Part shown: one piece after another, positions 1 through 8,249 of the stretch
Numbering within the stretch: the stretch's first letter is position 1
Layout of the letters: every line of letters starts with the position of its first letter
Assembly (NCBI GenBank): GCA_016234495.1
Contig: JACRBI010000054.1
Location: 1 to 64,000 of the forward strand
Origin: Chloroflexota bacterium
GTDB taxonomy: Bacteria > Chloroflexota > Anaerolineae > Anaerolineales > Villigracilaceae
Length of the DNA stretch: 64,000 nt
Direction: 5' to 3'
Notes under the pieces: generated by a model
The model's input: only the letters and a program-made list of their open reading frames with translations
Told to the model about the DNA's origin: nothing
The model's database searches: none
Made by a program: the position numbers and the translations under genes

Positions 1-138
1 AATCTTTAACGCGAATTTGGCGAATGAAGCGAATAACGCGAATTTCTTTAAATTTTCGCAAAATTCGCTCAATTAGCGCAATTCGCGTTAAGGCTCTGCC
101 ACATATTTATAAAATACTCAAGCTACTTTGAGAAAGCC
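1..138. repeat. GCGAATT palindromic element, copy 1 (cut by window edge)
   Basis: The arms CTTTAACGCGAATT and AATTCGCGTTAAGG face each other across about 90 bp. A tail (ACTTTGAGAAAGCC at 125-138) matches the tail of the copy at 44122-44277. The left outer arm lies outside the window. No gene is seen in 1-204; the rest of the stretch is the leader of the TerC-like gene. Confidence 0.75.
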
Positions 139-204
139 ATAGGTATATGCCAATTATCGTAATTGCCATTAAAATAAGACCATTCTTTTTTCAGGAGTAT
201 CAAA

Positions 205-1074
205 GTGGATTTTAGCTGGATTGCTCAACCCGAATCATGGATCGCGCTTCTTACCCTCATCGTGCTGGAGTTGGTGCTGGGTGTGGACAACGTGATCTTT
301 ATTTCCATCCTTGCAGGCAAATTACCGCAACATGACCAGAAACGCGCCCGCAGCACAGGCATCATGCTGGCGGTCATCACCCGCATATTGTTATTGCTTT
401 CCCTTTCGTGGGTCATCAGCCTTGAAGAAGCCCTGTTCACATTGCCATATTTCAATATAGGCATTTCAGGCCGTGACCTGATCCTGCTGACGGGCGGCAT
501 CTTCCTGCTTTGGAAAAGCACGAACGAAATACATGAAAAGCTGGAAGGCAAGGAAGGTCATGCTTCCGCGAAGGTGAGCGCAACCTTTATGAGCGTTATC
601 ATCCAGATCATGCTGCTGGATATTGTCTTCTCGCTGGATTCGGTCATTACCGCCGTTGGGATGGTGGACGAATTAATGATCATGATCATTGCGGTCATTG
701 TGGCGGCGGGCGTGATGGTCTTTACCTCGGGTCCACTTGGCGAGTTTGTTGAAAAACATCCGACCATAAAAATTCTCGCGCTCAGTTTCCTGCTCCTGAT
801 CGGCTTTACCCTGGTTGTGGAGGGATTGCATCAGCATATTCCAAAGGGATATGTTTACTTTGCGATGGGCTTCTCGGTTTTTGTAGAAATGATCAACCTG
901 CGCATCCGTGACAGCCATGTCAAGCCTGTCAATTTGCGCGATGCATATAAAGAGACGAAAGAGGTTGTCCAACTTACACCCGCCGCTGTCGCTGTCTCAA
1001 CTTCTGTAAAAGCCAGTGCCGCCAGAAAACAAAAACCAAAACCCGGTAGGAAAAGCGCAACGAAAAAGAAGTAA
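205..1074 (+). CDS. TerC family integral membrane protein
   Basis: A 289-residue polytopic inner-membrane protein of the TerC/Alx family, whose members are linked to metal (mainly manganese) export or loading of exported proteins. Two family hallmarks are visible: an acidic VLGVDNVIF motif near residue 28 and the paired FSLDSVITA motif near residue 145, each in a membrane helix. About seven hydrophobic segments are followed by a Lys/Arg-rich cytoplasmic tail (last 25 residues). The start is GTG at 205, preceded by AGGAG at 193-197. I see no yybP-ykoY-like manganese riboswitch upstream. Transported ion is not shown by the sequence. Confidence 0.9.
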   Translation: MDFSWIAQPESWIALLTLIVLELVLGVDNVIFISILAGKLPQHDQKRARSTGIMLAVITRILLLLSLSWVISLEEALFTLPYFNIGISGRDLILLTGGIFLLWKSTNEIHEKLEGKEGHASAKVSATFMSVIIQIMLLDIVFSLDSVITAVGMVDELMIMIIAVIVAAGVMVFTSGPLGEFVEKHPTIKILALSFLLLIGFTLVVEGLHQHIPKGYVYFAMGFSVFVEMINLRIRDSHVKPVNLRDAYKETKEVVQLTPAAVAVSTSVKASAARKQKPKPGRKSATKKK

Positions 1075-1075
1075 T

Positions 1076-1122
1076 AAAAAACAGGCTTTGAAGTCTTCAT
1101 AGACAACAAAGCCTGTTTTTTT
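1076..1122. terminator. Bidirectional terminator between terC-like gene and thrB
   Basis: A near-perfect stem (AAACAGGCTTTG / CAAAGCCTGTTT) is flanked by an A-run on the left and a T-run on the right. It can stop both convergent transcripts. Confidence 0.9.
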
Positions 1123-1126
1123 ATAT

Positions 1127-2014
1127 TTACGAAACCCGATGTGCGCCCGTCATGCTTGGCTTGGTGATGATCCCGCGCGCGATGATTCCCCGTTCTTCAA
1201 ACGCCCACACGACCTCGGCTTTCGTTTGTTCCGCTTTTTCGGGTGGGACAAAGGCAATGATGGACGGTCCTGCACCGGAGAGCGCGGCAGCGCCGAATCG
1301 TTTGGCTGTTTTATATGCCGACATTCCGCCAGAAATATGTCTCAAGCGATAAGGTTGATGAATGCGGTCGTCCATTACTTTTTGCAGGAGTTCAAGATCG
1401 CCGCTCCGCAGCGCATCGACAACCAGAGATGTGCGCCCAATGTTATAGATCGCATCTGCGCGGGAGACGGATTTTGGCAGGACTGCGCGCGCCACGCGGG
1501 TCGGCCAGTCTGCATCTGGTTTGACGATCACAATCGTAAATTCTGGAATTTCATAGCGGCGCGAAATGATTTCTTCACCCGCCATCACCGAAACGACCAG
1601 CCCGCCAAATAATGCAGGCGCAACATTATCGGGGTGGCCTTCCATTCCATTTGCAAGTTTCAATAATTCGTTTTCATTCAACGGTTTGCCAAGTATTTCA
1701 TTCGCGCCGAACAAGCCAGCTACAATTGCCGCCGCGCTCGAGCCAAGCCCGCTGCTCATGAGGATCTCGTTGTGCGCGCAAATCTCCGCTCCCTGAACCC
1801 CCTGCCCGCACACATCATGCACAAGCGCGAAAGCCTTTGTCAATAAATTCCTCGAGCCTTTGTTCAACTTCTCCGCGCCTTCGCCTGTCACGCGGTAGGT
1901 GATTTTTTCCGCTGGCTCAAAGCTGATTTCGTTCCAGATATCCAACGCAAGACCCAGACAATCAAAGCCTGGGCCTAGATTTGCAGATGTGGCGGGGACT
2001 CGGATTTTTATCAT
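1127..2014 (-). CDS. thrB: Homoserine kinase
   Basis: ATP-dependent phosphorylation of L-homoserine to O-phosphohomoserine in threonine synthesis. It is a 295-residue GHMP kinase: an N-terminal PATSANLGPGFDCLG motif and the phosphate-binding loop SSGLGSSAAA around residue 88, with a C-terminal GSGPS-like ALSGAGPS motif. The methionine at 2014 is preferred over one at 2023: the family begins MIKIRVPATSAN, and TATAAT lies 7 nt upstream of this ATG with no Shine-Dalgarno, so the mRNA may be leaderless. Divergent from threonine synthase, which uses its product. Confidence 0.95.
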   Translation of the reverse strand: MIKIRVPATSANLGPGFDCLGLALDIWNEISFEPAEKITYRVTGEGAEKLNKGSRNLLTKAFALVHDVCGQGVQGAEICAHNEILMSSGLGSSAAAIVAGLFGANEILGKPLNENELLKLANGMEGHPDNVAPALFGGLVVSVMAGEEIISRRYEIPEFTIVIVKPDADWPTRVARAVLPKSVSRADAIYNIGRTSLVVDALRSGDLELLQKVMDDRIHQPYRLRHISGGMSAYKTAKRFGAAALSGAGPSIIAFVPPEKAEQTKAEVVWAFEERGIIARGIITKPSMTGAHRVS

Positions 2015-2021
2015 GAGGCAC

Positions 2022-2027
2022 ATTATA
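2022..2027 (-). promoter_or_regulatory. -10 element of thrB, leaderless candidate
   Basis: TATAAT on the minus strand, then 7 nt, then the thrB ATG at 2014. No Shine-Dalgarno is present and no good -35 is seen; the upstream DNA is a repeat element. Confidence 0.5.
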
Positions 2028-2041
2028 ATCGCCGAAATCTA

Positions 2042-2136
2042 ATGTCATTGCGAGGCAGCGTAATTCTGCCGAAGCAATCTTCTGCCAAGCGGAGAATTGC
2101 TTCGGGCGAAAACCAAGAGCGCTCTCACAATGACAT
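2042..2136. repeat. ATGTCATTGCGAG palindromic repeat, copy 1
   Basis: Outer arms ATGTCATTGCGAG and CTCACAATGACAT, inner arms GAAGCAATCTTC and GAATTGCTTCGG. Lies between divergent thrB and thrC. Other copies: 20290-20375, 44065-44123 (broken), 45084-45168, 49107-49189. Confidence 0.9.
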
Positions 2137-2150
2137 GCACAGGAGCTGAT

Positions 2151-3185
2151 ATGACCTATCAAGGCTTGATCCATCGCTATGGGCATTTGCTTGACCTGCC
2201 TGCTCACACCAAAAATATTTCCCTGCTCGAAGGAGACACACCGCTGATTCCCATGCCGCGTTTGAGCAGGGATTTTGGCTGTGAGTTATTCATCAAATTT
2301 GAGGGATTGAATCCCACCGGCTCGTTCAAAGACCGCGGCATGACAGCCGCCATCAGCGAAGCCATTGGGCGCGGCGCGCAGACTGTGATTTGCGCCTCGA
2401 CAGGTAACACAGCCGCTTCAGCGGCGGCGTACGCGGCGCGGGCAGGCTTGCGCTCCATTGTGCTGATTCCCGAAGGGAAGGTGGCTGCGGGGAAGCTCGC
2501 TGGCGCAATCGCCTACGGCGCGGAGGTGATTCAAATCCAGGGTTCGTTTGATGATGCGCTTTCTCTGGTGGTGGAGATCACGCAAAAGACGCCGATTGCG
2601 TTGGTCAATTCGATCAACCCGTATCGTGTTGAAGGGCAGAAGACCGCCGCCTTTGAAATTTGCGATACGCTGGGACATGCCCCCGAGTGGCTTTGCCTGC
2701 CTGTTGGCAATGCGGGAAATATTACTTCATATTGGGCGGGATTCAGACAATATCAAAAGGGACTGCCGCGCGTGCTGGGTGTGCAGGCCGCGGGGGCCGC
2801 TCCGCTGGTGCTGGGGCATCCCGTTGATAAACCTGAAACAATAGCCACAGCCATTCGCATTGGCAAACCCGCGCGCGGCGAGCAGGCGCTCGAAGCGGCA
2901 CAACAATCCAATGGCAGAATCATCGCTGTATCAGATGCGGAGATATTATCAGCGCAGAAAATTCTCGCGGGCGAGGGCGTTTGGGTGGAGCCTGCTTCAG
3001 CGGCGGGGTTGGCCGGCTTGATCGCCGAATCAACTCGCGGGTCGTTTGATGCGCGCGGAAAAAGGATTGTCGTGGTTTGCACAGGTCACGGGTTGAAGGA
3101 TCCGTCGATCATCACTGAATCTTTCACGTCCCCGAAAATTATTCCCGCAAATTACGAAGCGCTGATTAACCTTGTCGGCGCGTAA
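2151..3185 (+). CDS. thrC: Threonine synthase
   Basis: PLP-dependent conversion of O-phosphohomoserine to threonine. The 344-residue protein has the fold-type II PLP motif PTGSFKDRG with the Schiff-base lysine at about residue 60, then CASTGNTAASAAAYAARAG, a PLP-phosphate glycine loop LPVGNAGN, and the late VEPASAAGLAG motif. An upstream methionine at 2097 lies inside the palindromic repeat; ATG 2151 has AGGAG 6-10 nt before it and starts the conserved part. The length fits the short bacterial ThrC form. Together with thrB, two consecutive steps of threonine synthesis. Confidence 0.95.
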   Translation: MTYQGLIHRYGHLLDLPAHTKNISLLEGDTPLIPMPRLSRDFGCELFIKFEGLNPTGSFKDRGMTAAISEAIGRGAQTVICASTGNTAASAAAYAARAGLRSIVLIPEGKVAAGKLAGAIAYGAEVIQIQGSFDDALSLVVEITQKTPIALVNSINPYRVEGQKTAAFEICDTLGHAPEWLCLPVGNAGNITSYWAGFRQYQKGLPRVLGVQAAGAAPLVLGHPVDKPETIATAIRIGKPARGEQALEAAQQSNGRIIAVSDAEILSAQKILAGEGVWVEPASAAGLAGLIAESTRGSFDARGKRIVVVCTGHGLKDPSIITESFTSPKIIPANYEALINLVGA

Positions 3186-3258
3186 ATATTCGCGGCATTG
3201 GCAATGATGTGTGTATAATCGGCTTGCAGGTAAACCCAACCCCAAAGGAGAGTGTTCA

Positions 3259-3426
3259 ATGGATAACAAATTTTTGCAGGTGATTGCGGCTTTACTCGTT
3301 CCACCGCTTGCTGTGTACATGAAGAACCGCAAGTTTGACGGGACTTTTTGGCTCAATATTATTTTGACCATGATGTTCGATGTGCCCGGTGTGCTTCACG
3401 CCCTGTATGTGGTGCTGAAAAAATAG
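3259..3426 (+). CDS. YqaE/Pmp3-family small membrane protein
   Basis: A 55-residue two-helix membrane peptide of the Pmp3/YqaE family, which is associated with membrane-potential and salt or cold stress in yeast, plants and bacteria. The family pattern is visible: a first helix with LLVPPLAVYM, a short loop with a Phe-Trp-N pair, then a second helix ending in a PGVLHALYVV stretch. ATG 3259 has AAAGGAG about 8 nt upstream. It is followed directly by a strong terminator, so it is likely monocistronic. Confidence 0.9.
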   Translation: MDNKFLQVIAALLVPPLAVYMKNRKFDGTFWLNIILTMMFDVPGVLHALYVVLKK

Positions 3427-3434
3427 GATGTTTG

Positions 3435-3466
3435 AAAAACTGCCCGGCGCGAACGGGCAGTTTTTT
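3435..3466 (+). terminator. Rho-independent terminator after the Pmp3-like gene
   Basis: Stem AAAACTGCCCG / CGGGCAGTTTT with a 6-nt loop and a run of six T. Confidence 0.92.
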
Positions 3467-3484
3467 GTTATTTGAATATCTTAC

Positions 3485-3513
3485 TTGACAGCCTTCGTTT
3501 ACGAATAGATAAT
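3485..3513 (+). promoter_or_regulatory. Sigma-70-type promoter of the ECF transporter operon
   Basis: TTGACA at 3485-3490, a 17-nt spacer and GATAAT at 3508-3513. The ATG of the ATPase gene follows 9 nt later with no Shine-Dalgarno, so the 5' leader would be 1-3 nt at most. Confidence 0.8.
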
Positions 3514-3522
3514 ATCGACGAT

Positions 3523-5145
3523 ATGACATCCACTCCACTACCGCTCGTTGTTGAAAACCTATCATTCCGTTACCGTGACCGTCCCGGCGCGGCGATCCAT
3601 AACCTTTCATTCACCGCCACGCCCGGTGAAGTTCTTTTAATTGCCGGCGCCAGCGGATGCGGCAAGACCACGCTTATCCGCTGCATCAATGGGTTAATTC
3701 CGCGCTCGTATAAAGGGGACATGAGTGGACAGGTGCTGGTCTTTGGCGAGGAAGTCAAAGACTGGAAGCTTTCACAGATCTCGCAAAAAATCGGGACGGT
3801 TCTGCAAGACCCTGAACGTCAAATCCTTGGCACGAAGGTGGTCAATGAGGTCGCGTTCGGGCTGGAGAATCTTGGAATGCCGCGCGCTGAAATTTATTCG
3901 CGCGTGGATGAAGCCTTGAACTTTTTGAAAATTCCGCATCTGCGTAACCGCGAGACGTTTCATCTTTCGGGCGGCGAAAAACAAAAAGTGGCGCTGGCGG
4001 GGATTCTCGCCATGCGCCCCTCGATCATCCTGCTCGATGAGCCGCTTGCCAGCCTCGACCCGGCCTCTGCACAGGATACGCTGGATGCGGTGCGTTTACT
4101 GGCGAATCAGGGCTTGTCCATTTTGATGGTGGAGCATCGCGTGGAGGATGTCTTGCGAATCAAGCCTGAGCGGGTGATGTTCATGAGTGAAGGCGAGATA
4201 CGTTACCTCGGCGATGTATCGGGGTTATCTAAAGTGGTGAACTATCGCGAGGTGAAATTGCCCGCGGAAGACATCGTCGAGCGCGCGAAGCGGGACCCTG
4301 CTCCAGCAGAGATTCATGCCCTTCCCGGAGTGAACAGCTTGCAGTTAAAACAAGATGCGCTTGTCAGGTTTGAAGATGTCGCATTCGGGTATGAATCCAA
4401 AGTTGAGATTCTGCATGGGATCAATCTTCAAATCAACCGCGGTGATGTAATTGCGGTGCTGGGTCCTAACGGCGCGGGCAAGACCACTTTTGTAAAACAT
4501 GCCATCGGTTTGTTGAAGCCGAAATCTGGCAGGGTTTTTGTCGGCGGCCGTGATACGAATGAAGCGAGTGTTGCGGAGATCGCGGGCATGTTGGGATATG
4601 TGTTTCAAAGTCCGAGCCACATGTTGTTTGCGCCGACCGTTCGTGAAGAGTTGGCATTTGGCCCGACGAATATGAAACACACGAAGGATCAAATTGAACT
4701 GGAGGTGAAAGAGGCGCTAAGAATCGTGAACCTTTCTGAAAAAGAAAATGACCCGCCGCTGGCGCTTTCATTCGGCCAGCAAAAGCGCGTGAGCATTGCG
4801 GCCATTCTTGCAATGCGTTCGCGCATCCTTGTGATGGATGAGCCGACCGCCGGACAGGATTATCAGAATTACATGAACTTCATGGATTCGATTTTGCAAA
4901 TGCCCGGCTTCGAAGCCATCATGTTTATCACACACGATGTTGACCTCGCGGCAATATACGCCAATCGTGTTTTGATCATCTCGGATGGCAGACTCATTGC
5001 GGATGGAAAGCCGCAGGATGTGCTCCGCGACTTTGACCGACTCAGAGCCAACCGCATCATACCGACCTCGCTGCTGGCTCTCAACCTCAAGCGACTCAGC
5101 GCAACCGGCCGTTTCATGCGAGCCGAGGCGTTGGCGCATGTTTAG
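3523..5145 (+). CDS. ECF transporter ATPase, two fused ABC domains
   Basis: Energy module of an energy-coupling-factor importer, carrying both nucleotide-binding domains in one 540-residue chain (YkoD-like arrangement, where EcfA1 and EcfA2 are otherwise separate). Domain 1: Walker A GASGCGKTT at residues 42-50, signature LSGGEKQK, Walker B IILLDEPLASLD. Domain 2: Walker A GPNGAGKTT near residue 320, signature LSFGQQKR (Gly-Gly replaced by Phe-Gly), Walker B ILVMDEPTAGQD. A TTG-initiated longer reading frame from 3472 would overlap the promoter, so ATG 3523 is chosen. First gene of a three-gene operon with the S and T components. Confidence 0.92.
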   Translation: MTSTPLPLVVENLSFRYRDRPGAAIHNLSFTATPGEVLLIAGASGCGKTTLIRCINGLIPRSYKGDMSGQVLVFGEEVKDWKLSQISQKIGTVLQDPERQILGTKVVNEVAFGLENLGMPRAEIYSRVDEALNFLKIPHLRNRETFHLSGGEKQKVALAGILAMRPSIILLDEPLASLDPASAQDTLDAVRLLANQGLSILMVEHRVEDVLRIKPERVMFMSEGEIRYLGDVSGLSKVVNYREVKLPAEDIVERAKRDPAPAEIHALPGVNSLQLKQDALVRFEDVAFGYESKVEILHGINLQINRGDVIAVLGPNGAGKTTFVKHAIGLLKPKSGRVFVGGRDTNEASVAEIAGMLGYVFQSPSHMLFAPTVREELAFGPTNMKHTKDQIELEVKEALRIVNLSEKENDPPLALSFGQQKRVSIAAILAMRSRILVMDEPTAGQDYQNYMNFMDSILQMPGFEAIMFITHDVDLAAIYANRVLIISDGRLIADGKPQDVLRDFDRLRANRIIPTSLLALNLKRLSATGRFMRAEALAHV

Positions 5146-5151
5146 GTGGCA

Positions 5152-5210
5152 GTAGGTCACGCTTCAAGCGTGACTGGTTTGAGCGAGGTCATGCTTGCAG
5201 CATGACCTAC
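5152..5210. repeat. GTAGGTCA palindromic repeat, tandem pair
   Basis: Two palindromes in a row: GTAGGTCACGC-TTCAA-GCGTGAC, then GAGGTCATGCT-TGC-AGCATGACCTAC. They sit in the gap between the ECF ATPase and S-component genes. Related copies: 12442-12468, 47671-47701, 48046-48072, 50773-50798. Confidence 0.85.
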
Positions 5211-5238
5211 TTCGTAAAATAAAAAAGGAGAGAGTGAA

Positions 5239-6189
5239 ATGGATAAGAAATTCACCAATGTATTAATTTCATTAGTTGTTGTGCTTGCCTTGTTCGGCGT
5301 GATCATGTTTGTGCTCGGTGCAAAGGAGCCCGCTGAAGGCGCCATGTTTAATTTCTCTGTCGATCAAGCCAGCGTCGTTTCGCGCTTTGTGTTCGTTGTG
5401 ATCGGCATCGCCATCGCGTTTGGTGTGTACTTTGCCACGCAAACCAATAAAGCCTGGGAAGTCGGCACCCGCGAGGTAGTATGGATGGCGATTGGCGCGG
5501 CGTTGTATGCCGTGTTTTCCTTTGTGTTCAACGGCACGGTTTTCGTTGTACCTTCCGCAAGCCAGGTTGCGCTCCGCCCTGCGATCGCGATTCCCATGTT
5601 CTTTGGTTTCGCTTTCGGCCCCATCGTCGGCTTTTTCACCGGCGCAGTCGGCAACATGTTTGGCGACGCGCTAACCGGCTTTGGCCTGTCTCCACAGTGG
5701 AGCATTGGCAATGGCTTGATCGGTTTCATCTCCGGCATGTGGATGCTGTTCTCAGATAAGAAGAAGAGCATGGACACCGTGTTTTATATCAGCGGCGCAT
5801 TGGCTGTCATTACCGCTCTGTTGTTCTTCATGAATCGCAGCATCCCCAATATGCTGTACTTCGATGTGGATAACGGCATCTTCGGCGACGCTCAGATCTC
5901 GCTCTTTGCCGGTATTTCCATCCTCGTTGGCTTTGCCCTGATGTTCGGCGTGCGCTATTTCTTCAAAAATGAAGATGTGGCAACCGCAGTCACCTGGGGC
6001 ATGTTGGGCAATATCCTTGGCCTGCTCTTCGCCTCGCTTTCGGATATTGTCATCAACGGCTTGAGCCTGCCGGCCACCATCGTCGGTCAATTCCTGCCCG
6101 CGGCTGGTCCCAACCTGATCTTCGCTGCCGTTCTCGTTCCGATGCTCGTTGTCGCGTACGCCTCCACCCGCAGACAGTCTGGTAGATAA
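5239..6189 (+). CDS. ECF transporter S component (substrate-specific membrane subunit)
   Basis: A 316-residue membrane protein with an N-terminal helix (10-28), then a second group of about six helices containing a glycine-rich, aromatic region typical of ECF S components (GFAFGPIVGFFTGAVGNMFG near residues 127-146). A further helical block runs to the C-terminus, making it longer than the usual 180-200 residues. ATG 5239 is preceded by AAAAAGGAGAG. Its position between the ATPase and the T component identifies its role. The vitamin or cofactor is not revealed: no TPP, cobalamin or FMN riboswitch is seen upstream. Confidence 0.85.
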   Translation: MDKKFTNVLISLVVVLALFGVIMFVLGAKEPAEGAMFNFSVDQASVVSRFVFVVIGIAIAFGVYFATQTNKAWEVGTREVVWMAIGAALYAVFSFVFNGTVFVVPSASQVALRPAIAIPMFFGFAFGPIVGFFTGAVGNMFGDALTGFGLSPQWSIGNGLIGFISGMWMLFSDKKKSMDTVFYISGALAVITALLFFMNRSIPNMLYFDVDNGIFGDAQISLFAGISILVGFALMFGVRYFFKNEDVATAVTWGMLGNILGLLFASLSDIVINGLSLPATIVGQFLPAAGPNLIFAAVLVPMLVVAYASTRRQSGR

Positions 6190-6204
6190 TTAGTTGTCAG
6201 TAAA

Positions 6205-6240
6205 CAGTAATCAGTGACCAATTTTGGTCACTGATTACTG
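6205..6240. repeat. AGTAATCAGTGACC palindrome
   Basis: Perfect inverted repeat CAGTAATCAGTGACCAA / TTGGTCACTGATTACTG between the S- and T-component genes. A related single arm lies at 28105-28130, next to the xdhC stop codon. Confidence 0.8.
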
Positions 6241-6279
6241 ACTTCTGATTACTCGATTTCATAATTCATACTAAATCTT

Positions 6280-7152
6280 ATGTTAGTCGCCTGGCGTTAT
6301 CGTAAACGCGAAAATTCCTTCATCCAAAGTTTTGATCCGCGCGCATGGGTCATCTTCTTTTTGTGCTTTCTTTTTTCGACCCTCACATTTTGGGATGTGC
6401 GTTTTTTGCTGTTTTTCTTTTTTATTGCGGTGTTTTCCCTTGTAACTTCAGGTGTCAAATGGCATGAAGTCCGCCGCGCGTTTTTATTTATCATTGGGCT
6501 GGTGTTTTTCTTTGGAATTCTCACCTTTCTTACCGGCCGCGGCGGTTCCGAGGTTTACGAGCAGGAACACCTGATCCGCGAATATCGGGCATCTTTTTCA
6601 ATTCTCGGTTGGACGCCTGTTTTGAAAGTCACGGTTGAACGCGCGTTTTATGCGGTGAGTCAATTTGTGCGCGTTTCAAGCATGGCAGTGATGACGGTTC
6701 TGATTCCATATTCGCTCAACCCCGCGCTGTATGGGATCACGTTCAAGGGACTTGGACTACCCGATAAATTTGCCTACGCCATGGATTTGACCATGCGCTT
6801 CATCCCAACCTTTGGCAGGGACTTCCAACTGACGATGGATGCGCAGCGGGCGAGGGGTTACGAACTCGAAAAGATCAGCGGCGGCATTGTCCAGCAGGTG
6901 CGGAAGCTGGGACCGATCGTTGTGCCGGTCACCATTCATGCGATCATCAGCAGCGAGGATATCATCGACGCGATGGATTTGCGCGCTTTCGGCGTTGGTC
7001 CGCGCACGTGGTTGGATGTGCTGACTTATACAACGAGAGACCGCGTCTTGATTGCAGTCGGGGTGCTGATTCTGTCCGCGTCGATCATGCTTGGGTTGAT
7101 GGGATTTGGCAAGTTCTGGGTGCCGCAAGTTTTAGTTCAGATGTTTTCGTAA
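6280..7152 (+). CDS. ECF transporter T component (EcfT/CbiQ family)
   Basis: Transmembrane coupling subunit of the ECF importer, 290 residues. Five or so hydrophobic helices surround a cytoplasmic segment carrying the two coupling motifs that contact the ATPases: MDAQRARGYE (Ala-Arg-Gly motif, near residue 190) and MDLRAFGVGPR (second motif, near 236). It completes the ATPase-S-T operon started at 3523, 90 bp after the S gene. The ATG at 6280 has no clear Shine-Dalgarno. A single dedicated S component suggests a group I ECF transporter. Confidence 0.92.
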   Translation: MLVAWRYRKRENSFIQSFDPRAWVIFFLCFLFSTLTFWDVRFLLFFFFIAVFSLVTSGVKWHEVRRAFLFIIGLVFFFGILTFLTGRGGSEVYEQEHLIREYRASFSILGWTPVLKVTVERAFYAVSQFVRVSSMAVMTVLIPYSLNPALYGITFKGLGLPDKFAYAMDLTMRFIPTFGRDFQLTMDAQRARGYELEKISGGIVQQVRKLGPIVVPVTIHAIISSEDIIDAMDLRAFGVGPRTWLDVLTYTTRDRVLIAVGVLILSASIMLGLMGFGKFWVPQVLVQMFS

Positions 7153-7210
7153 TATTGCCCCTTTGAACTCAAACAGGCTCTTTGGAATTAAGCGGGGCAA
7201 AACCTGTTTT

Positions 7211-7271
7211 ACCACAGAGCGCACAAAGAGCACGGAGAATTTTAATAGTTTTTCTCTGTGATCTCTGTGGT
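7211..7271. repeat. CCACAGAG inverted repeat, copy 1
   Basis: ACCACAGAGCGCAC ... CTCTGTGATCTCTGTGGT, with further pairing of GCGGGG (7192) and CCCCGC (7286). Related copies at 50043-50119 and 54992-55033. Confidence 0.7.
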
Positions 7272-7320
7272 GGGAATATTGAAAACCCCGCCAAATACCA
7301 GAGAGCCCTTAAACAAAAAA

Positions 7321-7340
7321 ACCGCCGTTCATTCGGCGGT
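7321..7340. terminator. Terminator, mainly for the DUF1684 gene
   Basis: Stem ACCGCCG / CGGCGGT with a 6-nt loop. On the minus strand it is followed by TTTTTTGTTT, on the plus strand by a weaker T-rich tract. Confidence 0.85.
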
Positions 7341-7348
7341 TTTGCTAT

Positions 7349-8158
7349 TTAATGTCTTGTGTACTTTTCACCAGCAGTCACTCGAAAATCAAGATGATTT
7401 TGTTCAGGGGCGAAGATGCAGGTTGCGTAGTCGGTGAAGGAACACGGCGGATTGTAGGCTTTGTTGAAATCAATGAATAATTTTCCGTCCGCTTCCGCAT
7501 CTGTGATGAGATAACGCCCGGTGGGGTAGGACTCTTTTTTGCTGGTGGGGTCCCAAAAGCGGATGAAGAAAGTACCGTCACTTTCCTTGTTGACGTCGAG
7601 TTGATAATGTTTGTTATTGAATGTAAATGAAAGAAACCCATCCACGGGGAATTCCGCTGTTTCGCCGGCGACGTTTGGAAAGTCTGCTTTTTTGGGAGTT
7701 TCGTATGGGGAATAGGTTGCCGGGATGAGAAAATTTTCGTCGATGTCGAACCAGGTGCGGGCGGGGAAAGATCGTCGCTCTTCGCGCTGGTTGTCCCAAA
7801 TGCGCACGCCAAATTTATTTCCGCGTTGAATGACAACGAACTGGACATCCTCCAGCTTTATTAAACTGGTGTCAGGTTGAAGGACGGCAAAATCGGTTTC
7901 TGTGCCATCCACATTTATTTTTTGATCAGGATTCGCAAACAGGGAAACTGAGCTGCCGTTGTATTCGAGATAGCCGAGGCTGGCAGGCAGGCGCTGAGGC
8001 AGAACAACCTCGGATTTTGGATCTGAGCCGAGCAGGTTCTTCCCAAGCTTCAGCCAGCATAGACCAGCGAGCGCGAGCCAGCCATTTTCCCTGCGGATGG
8101 ATTCGTCGCGTTCCCTGCGCCATTCGTTGACGGATTGCTGATATGAAATGTTAGCCAT
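7349..8158 (-). CDS. DUF1684 domain protein
   Basis: A 269-residue soluble protein of the DUF1684 family, of unknown biochemical role. The family pattern is clear: an N-terminal WRRERDESIRRENGWLALAG segment, a central beta-rich region, then GRYLITD and the strongly conserved C-terminal block FNKAYNPPCSFTDYATC (about residues 227-243) followed by a segment ending RVTAGEKY. The conserved Cys/Pro/Tyr cluster may form a binding site. It is transcribed alone: a terminator follows, and TATAAT lies 6 nt before its ATG with no Shine-Dalgarno. Confidence 0.85.
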   Translation of the reverse strand: MANISYQQSVNEWRRERDESIRRENGWLALAGLCWLKLGKNLLGSDPKSEVVLPQRLPASLGYLEYNGSSVSLFANPDQKINVDGTETDFAVLQPDTSLIKLEDVQFVVIQRGNKFGVRIWDNQREERRSFPARTWFDIDENFLIPATYSPYETPKKADFPNVAGETAEFPVDGFLSFTFNNKHYQLDVNKESDGTFFIRFWDPTSKKESYPTGRYLITDAEADGKLFIDFNKAYNPPCSFTDYATCIFAPEQNHLDFRVTAGEKYTRH

Positions 8159-8164
8159 ATTGAA

Positions 8165-8170
8165 ATTATA
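8165..8170 (-). promoter_or_regulatory. -10 element of the DUF1684 gene, leaderless candidate
   Basis: TATAAT on the minus strand, 6 nt, then ATG at 8158. There is no Shine-Dalgarno. A TTGACA lies only 4 nt upstream of the -10 and cannot serve as its -35. Confidence 0.55.
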
Positions 8171-8203
8171 CCTGTGTCAAAAAACTTTAACGGTTTTATT
8201 AAT

Positions 8204-8236
8204 AAAAAAATGACCCGCCGATAAAGACGGGTCATT
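8204..8236 (-). terminator. Terminator of the small membrane-protein gene
   Basis: Stem AATGACCCG / CGGGTCATT with a 10-nt loop, followed on the minus strand by a run of seven T. Confidence 0.88.
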
Positions 8237-8249
8237 GGTGAATTATGTT

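Noticed and set aside
1-204. Manganese (yybP-ykoY) riboswitch upstream of the TerC-like gene
   Set aside because: The leader is a palindromic repeat plus AT-rich DNA; the conserved riboswitch core is not found.
225-551. Antisense open frame within the TerC-like gene
   Set aside because: The plus-strand frame has family motifs, a Shine-Dalgarno and a terminator; the antisense frame has none of these. The same applies to the many other overlapping frames across the window.
3427-3522. TPP or other vitamin riboswitch ahead of the ECF transporter
   Set aside because: Only a terminator and a promoter with 1-3 nt leader fit in this space.
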